A stretch of DNA of 64,000 nt, from assembly GCA_028583405.1 (NCBI GenBank), contig CM053261.1, positions 15,616,783-15,680,782 of the forward strand, written 5' to 3'. Of this stretch, positions 11,940-22,182 are shown piece after piece. Made by a program: the position numbers and the translations under genes. Origin of the DNA: Pogonophryne albipinna. Lineage: Eukaryota > Chordata > Actinopteri > Perciformes > Artedidraconidae. The notes under the pieces were generated by a model that saw only the letters and a program-made list of their open reading frames with translations, made no database searches and was not told the DNA's origin. Every line of letters begins with the position of its first letter. Within the stretch, counting starts at the first letter, position 1.

Positions 11940-13119
11940 GGTAAATATGCCCCTTCTGTCTTGGCGTGATGTTTACGGTGCCTGATTTGTGTGACGCATA
12001 GGTTTTACCATGCATTATTCCCTCGCCTCTCCTTCTTTATGGCCGCACACCGTGACATTCTGCTGACATTACAGCACGAGAGTTAATTGAGATATCACTA
12101 CCTGCTCAACTAAGTTAGGCTCTTCAACTTTCGTGAAGTGATATCGCGAAATGTGAAGGTTTTACACGGGGGATGATAGGTGTAGGCTTCCACGCGGCAC
12201 GAGAAGAATTTAATTAGACTATTTGTAGTTATTTACTAATATTAGCCCACTGTAGCGTGACTATAATGTTGTCTTGTACTTTTGAAGACTTAATAGTGTT
12301 TTCAACTCATGCTTTGCTTTGGAGAAGGTGGAACGGTATGATTTGTCTTGCGTCACAATGAAGCCAAAACAAAAAAAAATCTCCACCCATAATGCATCTA
12401 TTGTAGTGCTGTATGTTGCAGGATTGCGGCAATGAATACTACACACACAGCATCTGAAGTTATTTGTGTTGTCAGGGGCAATTTATTAATATATTTAAGA
12501 GAACCCAATACAGCTGGCTTCTCTAATCCTCAACCCCAAGCAAGTTAGTAGTATAAGATATTTCTTAAAATGCTGGTATTACTAGAAAGTCTTGTACTGA
12601 TGTAGTATACGAAACTCACTAAGCATCACTTTCTAACATTGTTTTAACATGACATAGGCTGTAAACTATGTGGGCTGGGAGGATTGTGAACCAAAGTGGA
12701 TCATGAAATGTAAATCTTTGTAAAATAAGTCAAAGTGACTCTGGGATTACCTTTTAAAAAGTTCAAACACAAGTTTCACCTATACACATTACAGTTGCCT
12801 ACTGTAGTGTCAGTTCAGTTGGTGTTTACCTTACCTGACCTGAACCCTGCAGGAGTCATCTGACTATACATGCAGTACCTCCCCCCTTCTCCAGTGTGTA
12901 CATGGTTGCAGTGTGTGTGGCGAGTCGGCATGAAGCTTGTGGCAATCTTCTTCATTTCCTGTCACTTTCCTTCCCTCTCACATGCAACCTTTCTCTCTAC
13001 CATCCAGCTCTCATTCTCATAATCTAGTCCACCCTGTGTTTGTTCTCAAGAGGAACAATTCGGATTATTTGCAACTTGGTTATGGTCTACTTCTTGTGGT
13101 GTTTATTTTTATTATTTTA
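11940..13119. other. Noncoding, no gene seen
   Basis: No exon or mobile element is recognised. It would be the start of a long NACC2 intron if the CpG-richer block upstream is its first exon. Confidence 0.4.
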
Positions 13120-13268
13120 TTATCTTTGCTTTGTAATGCCTGTTGTAAAATGCCATTATATAATGTGTTTTACTGTATTTATTCCTAAAAAGTCTTAATT
13201 TGTTTTGTGAAGCACTTTGAATTGTCGCGTACAGAAAAATGCTATATAAATAAACTTGCCTTGCCTTC
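13120..13268 (+). mobile_element. Retroposon 3' tail (LINE- or SINE-derived)
   Basis: The string GTGAAGCACTTTGAATTG, then ATGCTATATAAATAAACTTG and a short CCTTG/CCTTC repeat is the familiar 3' tail of fish L2/CR1-like LINEs and their SINEs. Only the tail is clear; the element is 5' truncated and has no coding capacity here. Confidence 0.6.
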
Positions 13269-14271
13269 TTCATCTTTGTCAGGTCGTAAAAAACCTAGAC
13301 TGAGAGTAAGACTTACAGTTTTTATGCAGCATTCTGGTCCCTTACAGGTGTCGCACAGGTTGGACGTTAACAAACGACAGCTTGCTTAATAGATTCATAT
13401 GAATAAAGTAGTGTGAAGTGCGTAGTGTTCCTCACCATTTAACCGTTTTGAATCCCACTTCAGAGTGTTTGAGCAATTTTAGTGCCCATCTGCTTCTGCC
13501 CGCTTCTCCTATGTAGAAATATCATGGGGGATAACAAAAGGAATTGAAAATCCCTGTTTAAAAACTGAAACAGTATGAATCCATAGGTGAGCCTGTCAGC
13601 CCTAAGGCAACACACAGGCAGCAGTTATCAAGGTTTCATATTGCTCTCTCAATTCAAGGAAATCAGTTCTGGGTAATGGGAGTTTTGACTGCCAAGTTTC
13701 TATCTTCAGTGTTTATCATAACATATATGGAAAATGAGGACTTTTTTTTCTTTCTAAACGGAGGCCTTCATACACCACTTGTCTTTGACTTGGACGTCTG
13801 CCATAGGGTTCTGATGGCTCTCAACAGCTGTATTTCTCTATGTGTGTGTGCGTGTGTCGGTGAGTGTGTTAGCATGTGCTTGTGTGTGCTCTCACAGTGT
13901 CCCGGGATGCCCTTCCTCCATAGGCCTCACATTATACAGCATTCCACAAGGGGGCCCGAGGCTGTGTGCAAGTGGGGAGTGTCAAGGAGAGCGAACGACA
14001 ACACAGTTTCAAATATAACTGGTGTGGATCCTGAGACGAGGGGGAAAGAGGGGAGAAAGTACAATAACTGTAAGAGCCTTGACTCATTAAGTATGTGTCA
14101 TCTCTTATTAGACCCATAAATGAACACTAGTTTATGTTGCCTCAGCATATGAAAAGACACAATTAAAAAAGCATTTAACAACTTCTATTAGGTTAACATA
14201 AAGGAGATTTCCACTCCGTATGTTTGTCTTCGACAGACAATATTTAAGGGCAACAACAACACGCTTAAAAT
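13269..14271. other. Noncoding, no gene seen
   Basis: A 147-codon + frame at 13676-14119 lacks any recognisable domain and includes a TG-rich microsatellite-like stretch, so it is not called. Bases 14264-14271 (CTTAAAAT) are the left target-site duplication of the next hAT. Confidence 0.5.
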
Positions 14272-15103
14272 TAGGGATGCACGATATTGGTTTTTTGAAA
14301 CCGATACCGATAACTTCCTGCTTCTCAAGACCGATACCGATAACCGATAATAATATAATATATATATATATTAAATGTACCTGTAGTTTTTGCACACCTG
14401 GTGGTAAAAAAGAGACTAGTAGTGAGCAAATGGCATGAGCATTACTACTATGAACAAAACAAAGCCAAGAACAGTGTTGACTCTTCAAAGTGACCATATT
14501 TATTTTCCCAAATAAAGTTCTTGCCTTTTTCAAAAGCCTCGTCGATAGGTAAAAGCCCCGGTGCCTTTGCAGCTGGCTTTGGATTCGCCGCTAGTTTAGC
14601 AGCGCAGGCGTCTTCGTACGCTTTTAACACACCATCGCAGCGATGGCGATGTTTCAGGTGACTAATCAGGTTGGAAGTATTATAGCTCGTTGCCTTTTTC
14701 CCTCCTCGTGGAACTTCTGCATTTGTTAATACAAATAGCAAGCGAATTGTCTAACTTTGAAACTTTGAAATAGTCCCATACTACCGACGACATGTTTGTT
14801 TACTGTCCTGGCTTCACGGCCGCACACCATTTACGTCACAGCCAGGCATGAGTTAGGGAGCGCTGGATTTGGGAAAAACTCCCCTCTTCCTAAACCACTA
14901 ATACCACAGTACTGGCAAAACGGGAGGAGCCGAGTGAAAAACAAGCGCCCCTCATCCCAATCCACCCACAGCGCAGTATTTTTTTCTTTTTTTTTACCCA
15001 AAAAATATATTGTATATTATCGGGGCTATTAATACTTGTATCGGGTTTATCGGGATGACGTCATAATTCCTAATATCGGGCCGATAATTATCGTGCACCA
15101 CTA
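14272..15103. mobile_element. hAT transposon, 832 bp, perfect 8-bp target duplication
   Basis: Flanked by identical CTTAAAAT at 14264-14271 and 15104-15111. Termini are TAGGGATGCACGAT and, inward from the right, TAGTGGTGCACGAT. Subterminal CCGATA repeats (ACCGATACCGATAAC, twice on the left; ATCGGGTTTATCGGG on the right) look like transposase-binding sites. A minus-strand relic of the transposase N-terminus lies inside. The element is internally deleted and non-autonomous. Confidence 0.9.
14448..14741 (-). pseudogene. BED zinc-finger relic of a hAT transposase
   Basis: The open stretch contains TSYNTSNLISHLKHRH, the C-terminal half of a BED-type zinc finger (the H.xxxx.H pair within HLKHRH). 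It is followed by an Ala/Pro/Lys-rich linker (AAKLAANPKPAAKAPG). The cysteine pair and the catalytic RNase H-like core are absent. It is a truncated N-terminal piece of an Ac-like/ZBED transposase, not a host gene. Confidence 0.65.
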
Positions 15104-15659
15104 CTTAAAATACTTTTATTGATCCAAACTACATTTTAAATCATGGATTATTTGTATCCAAAGTTCTGCTTAATTGCCCCCATTTCTCTGTGCACTTTTA
15201 TCTGCACTATAAATGCGTGTATACTCATGTGTGGAGTGTGTGTATGTGTGTTTGATGTTCCTTTCCTGAGACAGTAATGAGTCACTGCTGATGGTAATGC
15301 GATACAGGGCACCAGTCATACATCATATTCTCATACGCTCTTGTTATTCTGCAGCACATAACTGCTGTAGCTGCTGCAGCTGTGTTCAGGCTTGTTAGTA
15401 GCTGTTAATACAAACTCAGGTTCACACAGTTTAGGTTAACTGTGAAGAAATGCTTTTTCCTGTTGAATATCAAGAAGCTGTTTCTAATTGTATCTACATT
15501 TTCTGGACAAATCAGTAGATTTCTGCATGCAGTAGTTTCTAATTGACTATGATGGGGCCAAAGGAATGTTTCCTTAAAATGGGAACAATTAAAATCAGAT
15601 TGCACATTAAACTCAACTATTTCCAGGTCTGTACGGCATTGGTTCTGTTGGGCCAACAT
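15104..15659. other. Noncoding spacer between two hAT elements
   Basis: Non-repetitive sequence with no coding signal. The last eight bases (GCCAACAT, 15652-15659) are the left target duplication of the 6.5-kb element. Confidence 0.5.
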
Positions 15660-16249
15660 TGGGGCTGCACGATTTGGGGAAATAATCTAATTGCGATTTT
15701 TCTGACAGATATTGCGATTCGATTTACGATATTTGTTTTTAAGCGACCCAACGGAAGTTTATTGTAAAGTGCGGCCATATCTCCGGCTAGGAAGGTCGTA
15801 TCAACGTGCTCCCGTCTCTAGCACCCCCGCAGCCCGAGTGTTGTGGCGATGCAGCACTCACAACAGGAAAGAATGAAACAGAGAGGAATAAATAAAACAC
15901 AAACACAGATATAGCTGATCAGTGATCAGTAATTATTATTTAGTTGTTGCAACAAACAAACAATAATGGGGAGTACATCACCTGCTGCCACAGCAGCCAA
16001 TCGCGGAACTGCCCCCCCAAGACAAGAAAGATCTCATGTGCTTTATACATGTAAAACACACACGAACATACACTTGAAACAGCATACGTGGCAGAGATGT
16101 TCCAACCTTATACAGTAGGGGTGTAACGGTTCACAAACATTTCGGTTCGGTACGTACCTCGGTTTTTAGGTCACGGTTCGGTTCGGTACGTTTTCGGTAC
16201 AGCAGAAAAAATTATCACAAAACATAACATATTTTTTTTTAATTAAACT

Positions 16250-16506
16250 GTGAATAATGTATTCACTCAAATAAATACAAAATATAATATAATAAACATT
16301 AAGGTGCAGCATTTCGATGAACTAAAATAATCTGTATTTGAACTTTACTGTACTAGTACTCACAAAACATAAACTATTAGTTTTGGGTTTTTAATTATTA
16401 TTAAACTATGAATATTCACTCAAATAAATATAAAATATAATAAAATAAACATTAAGGTGCAGCTTTTCGATGAACTGAAATAATCTGTATTTGAACTGTA
16501 CTGTAC
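16250..16506. repeat. Internal ~100-bp duplication within the 1.2-kb hAT
   Basis: The segment with CACTCAAATAAATA, then AACATTAAGGTGCAGC, TTTCGATGAACT and AATAATCTGTATTTGAACT occurs twice, at about 16260-16352 and about 16415-16506, with only a few differences. It lies 3' of the hATC relic and is noncoding. Confidence 0.75.
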
Positions 16507-16560
16507 CTAAGCAGCCAGTTTGACATTATGACTTGCTTGTCATTGTATTGTCATGTTTGT

Positions 16561-16800
16561 TTAAAGAAAGATGAACTTGTCCACATTGCTTGCTGAAAGG
16601 GCAGATCTGCTGGCACTAACAATGTCTCCTGCTGTGGAGAACACCCTCTCGCTAGGGACAGAGGTAGTAGCAGATACAGCCAGGTAGCGCTTTGCTAATA
16701 TGGCAACATAAGGATATTTGGCGTTTGTAATAGCTTTGGCTCGGTCTGAACTTGTTGCGAGTGGTGGAGGCTTCAATGCTAGTGGGAGTTGGGTTTGCAC
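16561..16800 (-). pseudogene. hAT transposase C-terminal dimerisation (hATC) relic
   Basis: The stretch holds KYPYVAILAKRYLAV, then TSVPSERVFSTAGDIVS and DKFIFL, the classic hATC signature (Y.L..A...L..P.tS...ERvFS.ag). It ends in a normal stop at 16561-16563. It overlaps the BED relic by about 20 bases in another frame. The whole catalytic core is missing, so the protein cannot be a functional transposase. Confidence 0.85.
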
Positions 16801-17051
16801 TTCAGTCTTTTGGTACCGGTGATATTCACGTTCGGGTGATGCCTTTTCAAATGAGTGTGTAAGTTTGATGTATTGCCAGCCGCGTAACCAATTTTAGTTG
16901 AACAATGCCGACAAACAGCTTTGGTTCGGTCCACCTGTCTTTGTCCGTCATCCTTGTACGTAACTGCGAAACCAAAATGTTCCCAAACCGGAGACTTCAA
17001 TGATGCTGGAGGATTTTCGAGCTCAACTTTATCTGCGTTCGCCATTTCCAC
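16779..17051 (-). pseudogene. BED zinc-finger relic at the start of the same hAT transposase
   Basis: Seen: SPVWEHFGF, then VCRHCSTKI and NTSNLHTHLKRHHP, which is a BED finger with its CxxC and HxxxxxH ligands all present. Its position next to the right terminus and the minus orientation match the hATC relic downstream. Vertebrate ZBED genes derive from such elements, but the terminal repeats and target duplication mark this as a transposon remnant. Confidence 0.85.
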
Positions 17052-17466
17052 AGTTCCTCAAATTACTGACTACATTTGAACGCATCCCTCTGACCAGCTC
17101 GTCCAATGGAATGACTTGCTCGCTCTATGACGCGTTGAACCCAATGTGAGCAAATTACTCTGAATGCTGCGACGCAGCACCTGAGATTACTTCCAAGAAG
17201 TTGTTCACGTTCTCAATTTTTTACGTTTAACGTTATATTCGTTCGGTACACTTCGGTACACACGTGTACCGAACCGAAGGGCCCGTACCGAATAATTTCG
17301 GTACGTGTACCGTTACACCCCTATTATACAGTCATATATGTTGCATCCTCGGAGTTCTATGATCTCAGGGGGGTACTACGAAGCAGGATTTTCGCTTAGC
17401 CGGCTAACTTCAGGGAAAACGCGGAGTTTCCGGTCCTACAAAGCTGGTTCTCTTTTTAGCAGGCTA

Positions 17467-18154
17467 GGGCCCAATCCCAAACCACTCCCTCGACCCTATC
17501 CCTCCGTGACGGAGTGAACTCCGTCTGTAGCCACACTCGCAGCTCAACGAGGCTCCCTCCTGTCAGATGGAGGGAGTAAATACAGCAGCAAGCTTTGGGA
17601 CGGCCTCCCCTCTCTCTTGCAGAAACAGGGAATGCCATAACTGTATGTAACAACGGTTTCAAATCAGCATCTCTTAGACAAAAAGTTTAAATGAATAACT
17701 CAAATAAAACTCCAAACATCTTTCATTGTGTTTCAAAGCTCTTTTAGTTTTAAACCTGATGTTTATAAGCTTCTTAGTTTTTGCAACGGTCTGTAAATAT
17801 ACACAACTTTATAATAAAATGCACACATTTACCTTTTTCTAGACTAAACACAGGTATGATCCTAAGTTAAAAACATATGCGGTTATCATGAGGTTGTTAA
17901 CATCGCAATTTATCATTGGATGTTTGCTGGAACTACTTGTAAACAGCGTGTTTCCTGACGGACACACACAGCGTGACTCCGGTCAGATAGAGACCGGTCT
18001 CAAGTCAGCACCGCTGCAGACTCGCTGTTTGAGGGCTTGATAGCCCACTCCCCCTCCACACTCGTTGCTTTGGAACAGCCCTCAATATGGCGGACCCTCC
18101 GCGTGAACGCGCAAACGGAGGGGTAGGGTGTAGAGGGCGGTTTGGGAATGGGCC
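17467..18154. mobile_element. MITE with about 16-bp inverted ends, in the outer Harbinger-like element
   Basis: GGGCCCAATCCCAAACC on the left faces GGTTTGGGAATGGGCC on the right (15 of 16 matching). The host sequence resumes in register on either side, as comparison with the inner copy shows (TTTTTAGCGGGCTTGATCTCC without insertion). The superfamily is not determined; no clear target duplication is seen. Confidence 0.65.
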
Positions 18155-18192
18155 GGAATCTCCATGGTAACTTATGCTGTGCGGCTAACCTG

Positions 18193-19271
18193 GGGGGTAT
18201 ACTACGAAGCAGGATTTTCGTTTAGCAAGATAACTTCTGGGATTTCCGGTACTACGAAGCTGGTTCACTTTTTAGCGGGCTTGATCTCCATGGTGACTTA
18301 TCCTGGAACCTAGTCTGTGCTCCGAAGCAGGATAGTTTCCAGGATAAGAGATCAACTCAGCGAAAGCACCACGCCTGCTGACCAATCAGAGCTCAGTGTG
18401 CGGAGGAAATACAGTTTTTAACTGCGGTTGCAGGAAAGACGGCCGGCCAAAATCACCGACTGTGTGAACGTGAAAATGAATAGAACATCACCTCCCATCT
18501 TCAGAGCAATCTGACTATTATAACTATTATACTATTATGTTAAGAAAGCTTAATTAAATATCTGCCACAACATAAGTAACCGGATCAAAGTAACATTACG
18601 TTGCCTACAGTCCGCGGCACTGTGAGTGCAGACGTCGATATGTCCCATTATCATTCATATCACATCATAATGTATCATGTATAATATATTATTTCCTTAT
18701 CTGAGTCAGCTGAGCCGTATCTGGCTGTGCAACACTCACAGTGGCACATAGGCTACTGTATGCATAAGTATTATTTTAAGCAACACATTAAGTTGACGAA
18801 ACACTCGAGTCAAATGTAATTAAAGTCAGATCCACTCGTGTCTTGGACGGGGCAGTGATATCATAAACCTGTGAATGTACGCATTCAAACACTTGTTCTG
18901 TTACCAGCTGTATTCACCTTGCAGGTGCAGCTCTGTGGCTTTGATCCTGGATAAAGTGTTTAAGTCATGGATGTTTAAAGACTTCTTCATATTTGACTAA
19001 TATTATAGTTTCATTTCACTTTTCATTCAGGAAGTATGACGCTGCGCTGTCAGTACGCTTCTCCATGTCTGTGATTGGTCGAATGCTCCAGATACCACCC
19101 CTTTCATGTGAACGCGCACCTAACTAGATAGGACACGGCTGGCTTGAGCGAACGAGTTGATAGCCAGCGTTGTAGGACAGTTTAGCGAGAGCGGCTTCGT
19201 TTTGGATTAAGTCAACCGGATAACTCAAAACATATCCAGGATATGTTGAACTAGATTTGTAGTATACCCCC
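18193..19271. mobile_element. Second copy of the same Harbinger-like MITE, inserted in the first
   Basis: Ends are GGGGGTATACTACGAAGCAG and its inverted form TTGTAGTATACCCCC, with a 3-bp CTG on both sides (18190-18192 and 19272-19274), as expected for Harbinger. It is about 1079 bp and noncoding. Its interior repeats the surrounding element (for example GACGCTGCGCTGTCAGTA in both), showing a family member landing within a relative. Confidence 0.75.
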
Positions 19272-20403
19272 CTGGTCGGGACCAGGTTAGGTTGCAGGCT
19301 AAGAGATCAACTCAGTGAAAGCACCGCCTGCTGACCAATCAGAGCTCAGTGTGCGGAGTTTAAAGCGACCAAGTCATATTACAGGAGAAAGGAAATACAG
19401 AAAAGCTGCCGTTGCAGGAAACACGGCCGGCAAAAATCACCGATTGTGTGAACGTGAACATTAATAGTCAATATCACCTCCCATCTTCAGAGCAATCTGA
19501 CTATTATAACATTAGCGTTAAGAAAGCTTAATTAAATATCTGCCACAACATAAGTAACCGGATCAGAGTAACACTACAGTCCGCAGCATATCACATCATA
19601 ATGTATCATATATTTCCTTATCTGAGTCAGCTGAGTCGTATCTGGCCGTGCAACACTCACAGTGTCACATACTGTATGCAGAAGTATTATTTTAAGCAAC
19701 ACATTAAGTTGACGAAACACTCGAGTCAAATGTAATTAAAGTCAGATCGTGTTTTAGACGGGGCAGCAGTGATATCATAAACCTGTTAATGTACGCATTC
19801 AAACACTTGTTCTGTTGCCAGCTGTATTCACCTTGCAGGTGCAGCTATGTGGCTTTTATCCTGGATAAAGTGTTTAAGTCATGGATGTTTAAAGTTTAAC
19901 TTCTTATGTCTAATATTATAGTTGACTTTTCATTCAGGAAGTATGACGCTGCGCTGTCAGTATGCTTCTCCATGTTTGTGATTGGTCGAATGCTCCAAAT
20001 ACCACCCCTTTCATGTGAATGCACACCTAACTAGATAGGACACGGCTGGCTTGAGCGATCCACTTGATAACCCGCGTCGTAGTACCGTTTAGCGAGAGCG
20101 CGTATGTTTTGGATTAGGCCAACCGGCTAACTCAAACATATCCAGGTTAGGTTGAACCAGCTTCGTAGTACAGGCCCCTGGAGTGGAGTGCACCAGCTGG
20201 GCGTAAACTGGTCGTAACTCTACGTCCGACGTAGAACCGAAGGTTAAGACCAAACTAAAGTTATGACTAGTGCACCACTTAGACTTAAGCCCTGTATGCG
20301 TTGCGCCCAGGTGTAACTTTTACGCCTAGTATGGAGCAGGCGTAAATCTGAAAGAGAGACTAGTATCCATAGTAAGGTAAAACAGGCAAGAAGGAAAATA
20401 ACT

Positions 20404-20789
20404 ATGGCAGTGCGTCTTGTTTACATGTTGTAACCAAAAGGGCATTAAGAAGAGAAAGAGTCGTCCGTGATCGAACAAACCCACTGGACATCTATTCAGT
20501 GAGCTGATAGAGGTTTCGTTTCGGCAGACAAGCCCTTTTTGATTTAATTGAGGAGATCTCCCCTCAACAACAGAACGGATCAGACAGAAACGCTGCGCTC
20601 TCCCCAACCTTGCAGGTGCTGATTGCGCTCAGATTTTACTTTAATACTGTGGGAGACATGATTAATGTTCATCGCACAACTGCATGTCGGGCTATTAGAC
20701 AAGTTTCCTTGGCTCTCCAGCGCCGCCTTAGGAATTATATTCACTTACCAACACAAGAAGAAGCAGCAAAATCCTCCTGGCATCCGTGA
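20404..20789 (+). pseudogene. Harbinger transposase N-terminus, broken
   Basis: It opens at 20404 (MAVRLVYML) but stops and changes frame. From 20451 another frame reads RVVRDRTNPLDIYS, then RFRFGRQALFDLIEEISP, LSPTLQVLIALRFY and INVHRTTACRAIRQVS. This is the helix-turn-helix region of HARBI1-like DDE transposases. Two in-frame stops occur at 20505-20510, and it ends at TGA 20787-20789 before any catalytic aspartate block. It is nonfunctional. Confidence 0.8.
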
Positions 20790-21032
20790 AGATATCGGTG
20801 GACGAGTTAACCACAATCACATAATAAACAACATATAGCCTAGCCCTGTATATTTGTAATATGAACGCTGTTTTTTTGCAATTGCATTTCAATAAGCTCC
20901 CATTGTGACCACATATTTTCATTAGGCCGTTTTATAGCCTATTTTATTCAAAAAACACACACAAGAACATTAGATAACATTTGGAGAACTATTAACATGA
21001 CATTGAGATAAAAACAAGTACAACAAATATGA

Positions 21033-21296
21033 TTAGAGAATGGTGAATGACAAATTGTCCTCTTCAGTGATTCTTTGCTGATTCTTAAGAATTATAATTT
21101 TGAGTCTTAATTTCTCCTTCTCCAGCTCAATTTTGTCATGTTCCACTCTCAGTTTTGCGGTCTCCACCTCCACACGAACGATCTCTTTCTCCACCAGTTC
21201 ACGCTGTAGCTCTGTAAAATCCCACTTTCTTTTTCGGCGTATGGGCGTCATTTTTCTCTTCTTTTGGTTTCTGTTATCCATGACTTCATTATCCAA
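21033..21296 (-). pseudogene. Harbinger accessory (Myb/SANT-like) protein C-terminus
   Basis: The 87-codon minus frame has a basic stretch (RRKRKWDFTELQRELVEKE) followed by a heptad-like Glu/Lys/Leu segment (ETAKLRVEHDKIELEKEKLR). This suits the coiled-coil C-terminus of the second protein encoded by Harbinger elements. The trihelix Myb-like DNA-binding part is absent. The placement opposite the transposase relic supports this; the identification itself is inference from position and composition. Confidence 0.55.
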
Positions 21297-22182
21297 GTCT
21301 TAGTTTGCTCTGAATGGAGGAGTTTGAGTGTTAAATTATCAGTAGACGTGTGTTGCTTGGCAACAATTACTGTTTCGCGTGTATTCACGTGGACGCGCAT
21401 CTTAAGACCAGGCGCAGCTACGACCGAGACTAGTCAGGCTTGGTGCACTCGGTGTAAATTCGAATCACTAAGTCAGACGTAGCTAAGCCCGACGTTAGAG
21501 TTAAGACCTACTTTTTTACGCCCAGCTGGTGCACTCCACTCCTGATGTCATGACCTTATTTAGCAGCTACCACACATGCCAATGTATACAACTGTTGGTG
21601 AAGAGTTTCAGCTGATTGCCTATAGATGGGCCTCCTTCCGGCAAACCAAATGAACAACACACCGTCCACTATACTGTAGCTTATACCATGTGACATTAAT
21701 GAATATACCAGAAATACGCTGTAATAAACATTCTGCTACACGAGCTACGAGTGAAAGAACTAAACTTACATGAAACTTCCTTTGGGTTGCTTTAAAGTCA
21801 AGCTTCAGTTTAAGATTCACCCTGTAATAGATGTAGACATGTGATGGAGCATTACTAACCTGACTCAGATGGTTTGTTTCACCAAACCATCTAGGAAAGC
21901 TCCATTGGAAGCCATTTGGAAAAGTATTTCAAAAATACTTGGCAGGTGATTGGATCAATCTGTCTATCACCTACTATCATGGGCCACTTCTGATTGGTTA
22001 ACAATGACTGGTACATGTGGAGCACAGCACTTCTGATTTGGTGTGGATGACTGACACACAAGAAGAACAACAACAACAAAAACGTAAAAAGACAATTTGC
22101 AGGCTTTGCGAATTGATAATTGCATCATTTAAAATCGCGATTTCGATTTAAAATCGATTAATCGTTCAGCCCTAGCCAACAT

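Larger units (their letters stand above)
16116..17323. mobile_element. hAT transposon, 1208 bp, transposase core deleted
   Basis: Perfect 8-bp duplication TTATACAG (16108-16115 and 17324-17331). Termini are TAGGGGTGTAACGGT and its inverted counterpart ACCGTTACACCCCTA. Both ends carry many CGGTACG/TTCGGTAC subterminal repeats. On the minus strand a BED-finger relic is directly followed by an hATC dimerisation relic, so the catalytic middle has been removed. It sits within the 6.5-kb hAT. Confidence 0.9.
17368..20178. mobile_element. Harbinger-like MITE, split by two other insertions
   Basis: The left end GGGGGGTACTACGAAGCAGG (17368) and right end TTCGTAGTACAGGCCCCTG (to about 20178) are inverted. 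Once the MITE at 17467-18154 and the same-family copy at 18193-19271 are removed, the remaining pieces (TTTTTAGCAGGCTA, then AATCTCCATGGTAAC, then GAGATCAACTCAG.GAAAGC) line up in order with the inner copy. Near-identical halves of about 0.9 kb begin at about 18353 and 19307. No coding capacity is visible. Confidence 0.75.
20180..21542. mobile_element. Harbinger transposon, 1363 bp, 28-bp perfect inverted termini
   Basis: 20180-20207 is the exact reverse complement of 21515-21542 (core GTGCACCAGCTGGGCGTAA). Inside are a broken plus-strand Harbinger transposase N-terminus and a minus-strand coiled-coil frame of the accessory protein, facing each other as in autonomous Harbingers. The middle and C-terminal transposase are lost. 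It abuts the outer Harbinger-like element. Confidence 0.85.
15660..22174. mobile_element. Large hAT insertion (6515 bp) filled with nested transposons
   Basis: Identical 8-mers GCCAACAT flank it (15652-15659 and 22175-22182). Termini are TGGGGCTGCACGAT and, inward from the right, TAGGGCTGAACGAT. Its own sequence is only about 1.1 kb (15660-16115, about 17332-17367 and about 21543-22174) and shows no transposase. The right end has AAATCGCGATTTCGATTTAA-type subterminal repeats mirrored on the left (GCGATTCGATTTACGAT). The rest is later insertions listed separately, so the host element was a non-autonomous hAT that became a landing pad. Confidence 0.85.

Noticed and set aside
13676..14119. 147-codon plus-strand frame
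   Set aside because: Contains a TG-rich low-complexity stretch and no domain; adjacent DNA is repetitive.
16779..17051. BED-finger frame as a domesticated ZBED host gene
   Set aside because: Terminal repeats and an exact 8-bp target duplication surround it and the catalytic core is missing; it is a transposon relic.
20326..20607. 93-codon minus frame inside the Harbinger
   Set aside because: It is antisense to the transposase relic, which has clear family similarity on the plus strand.
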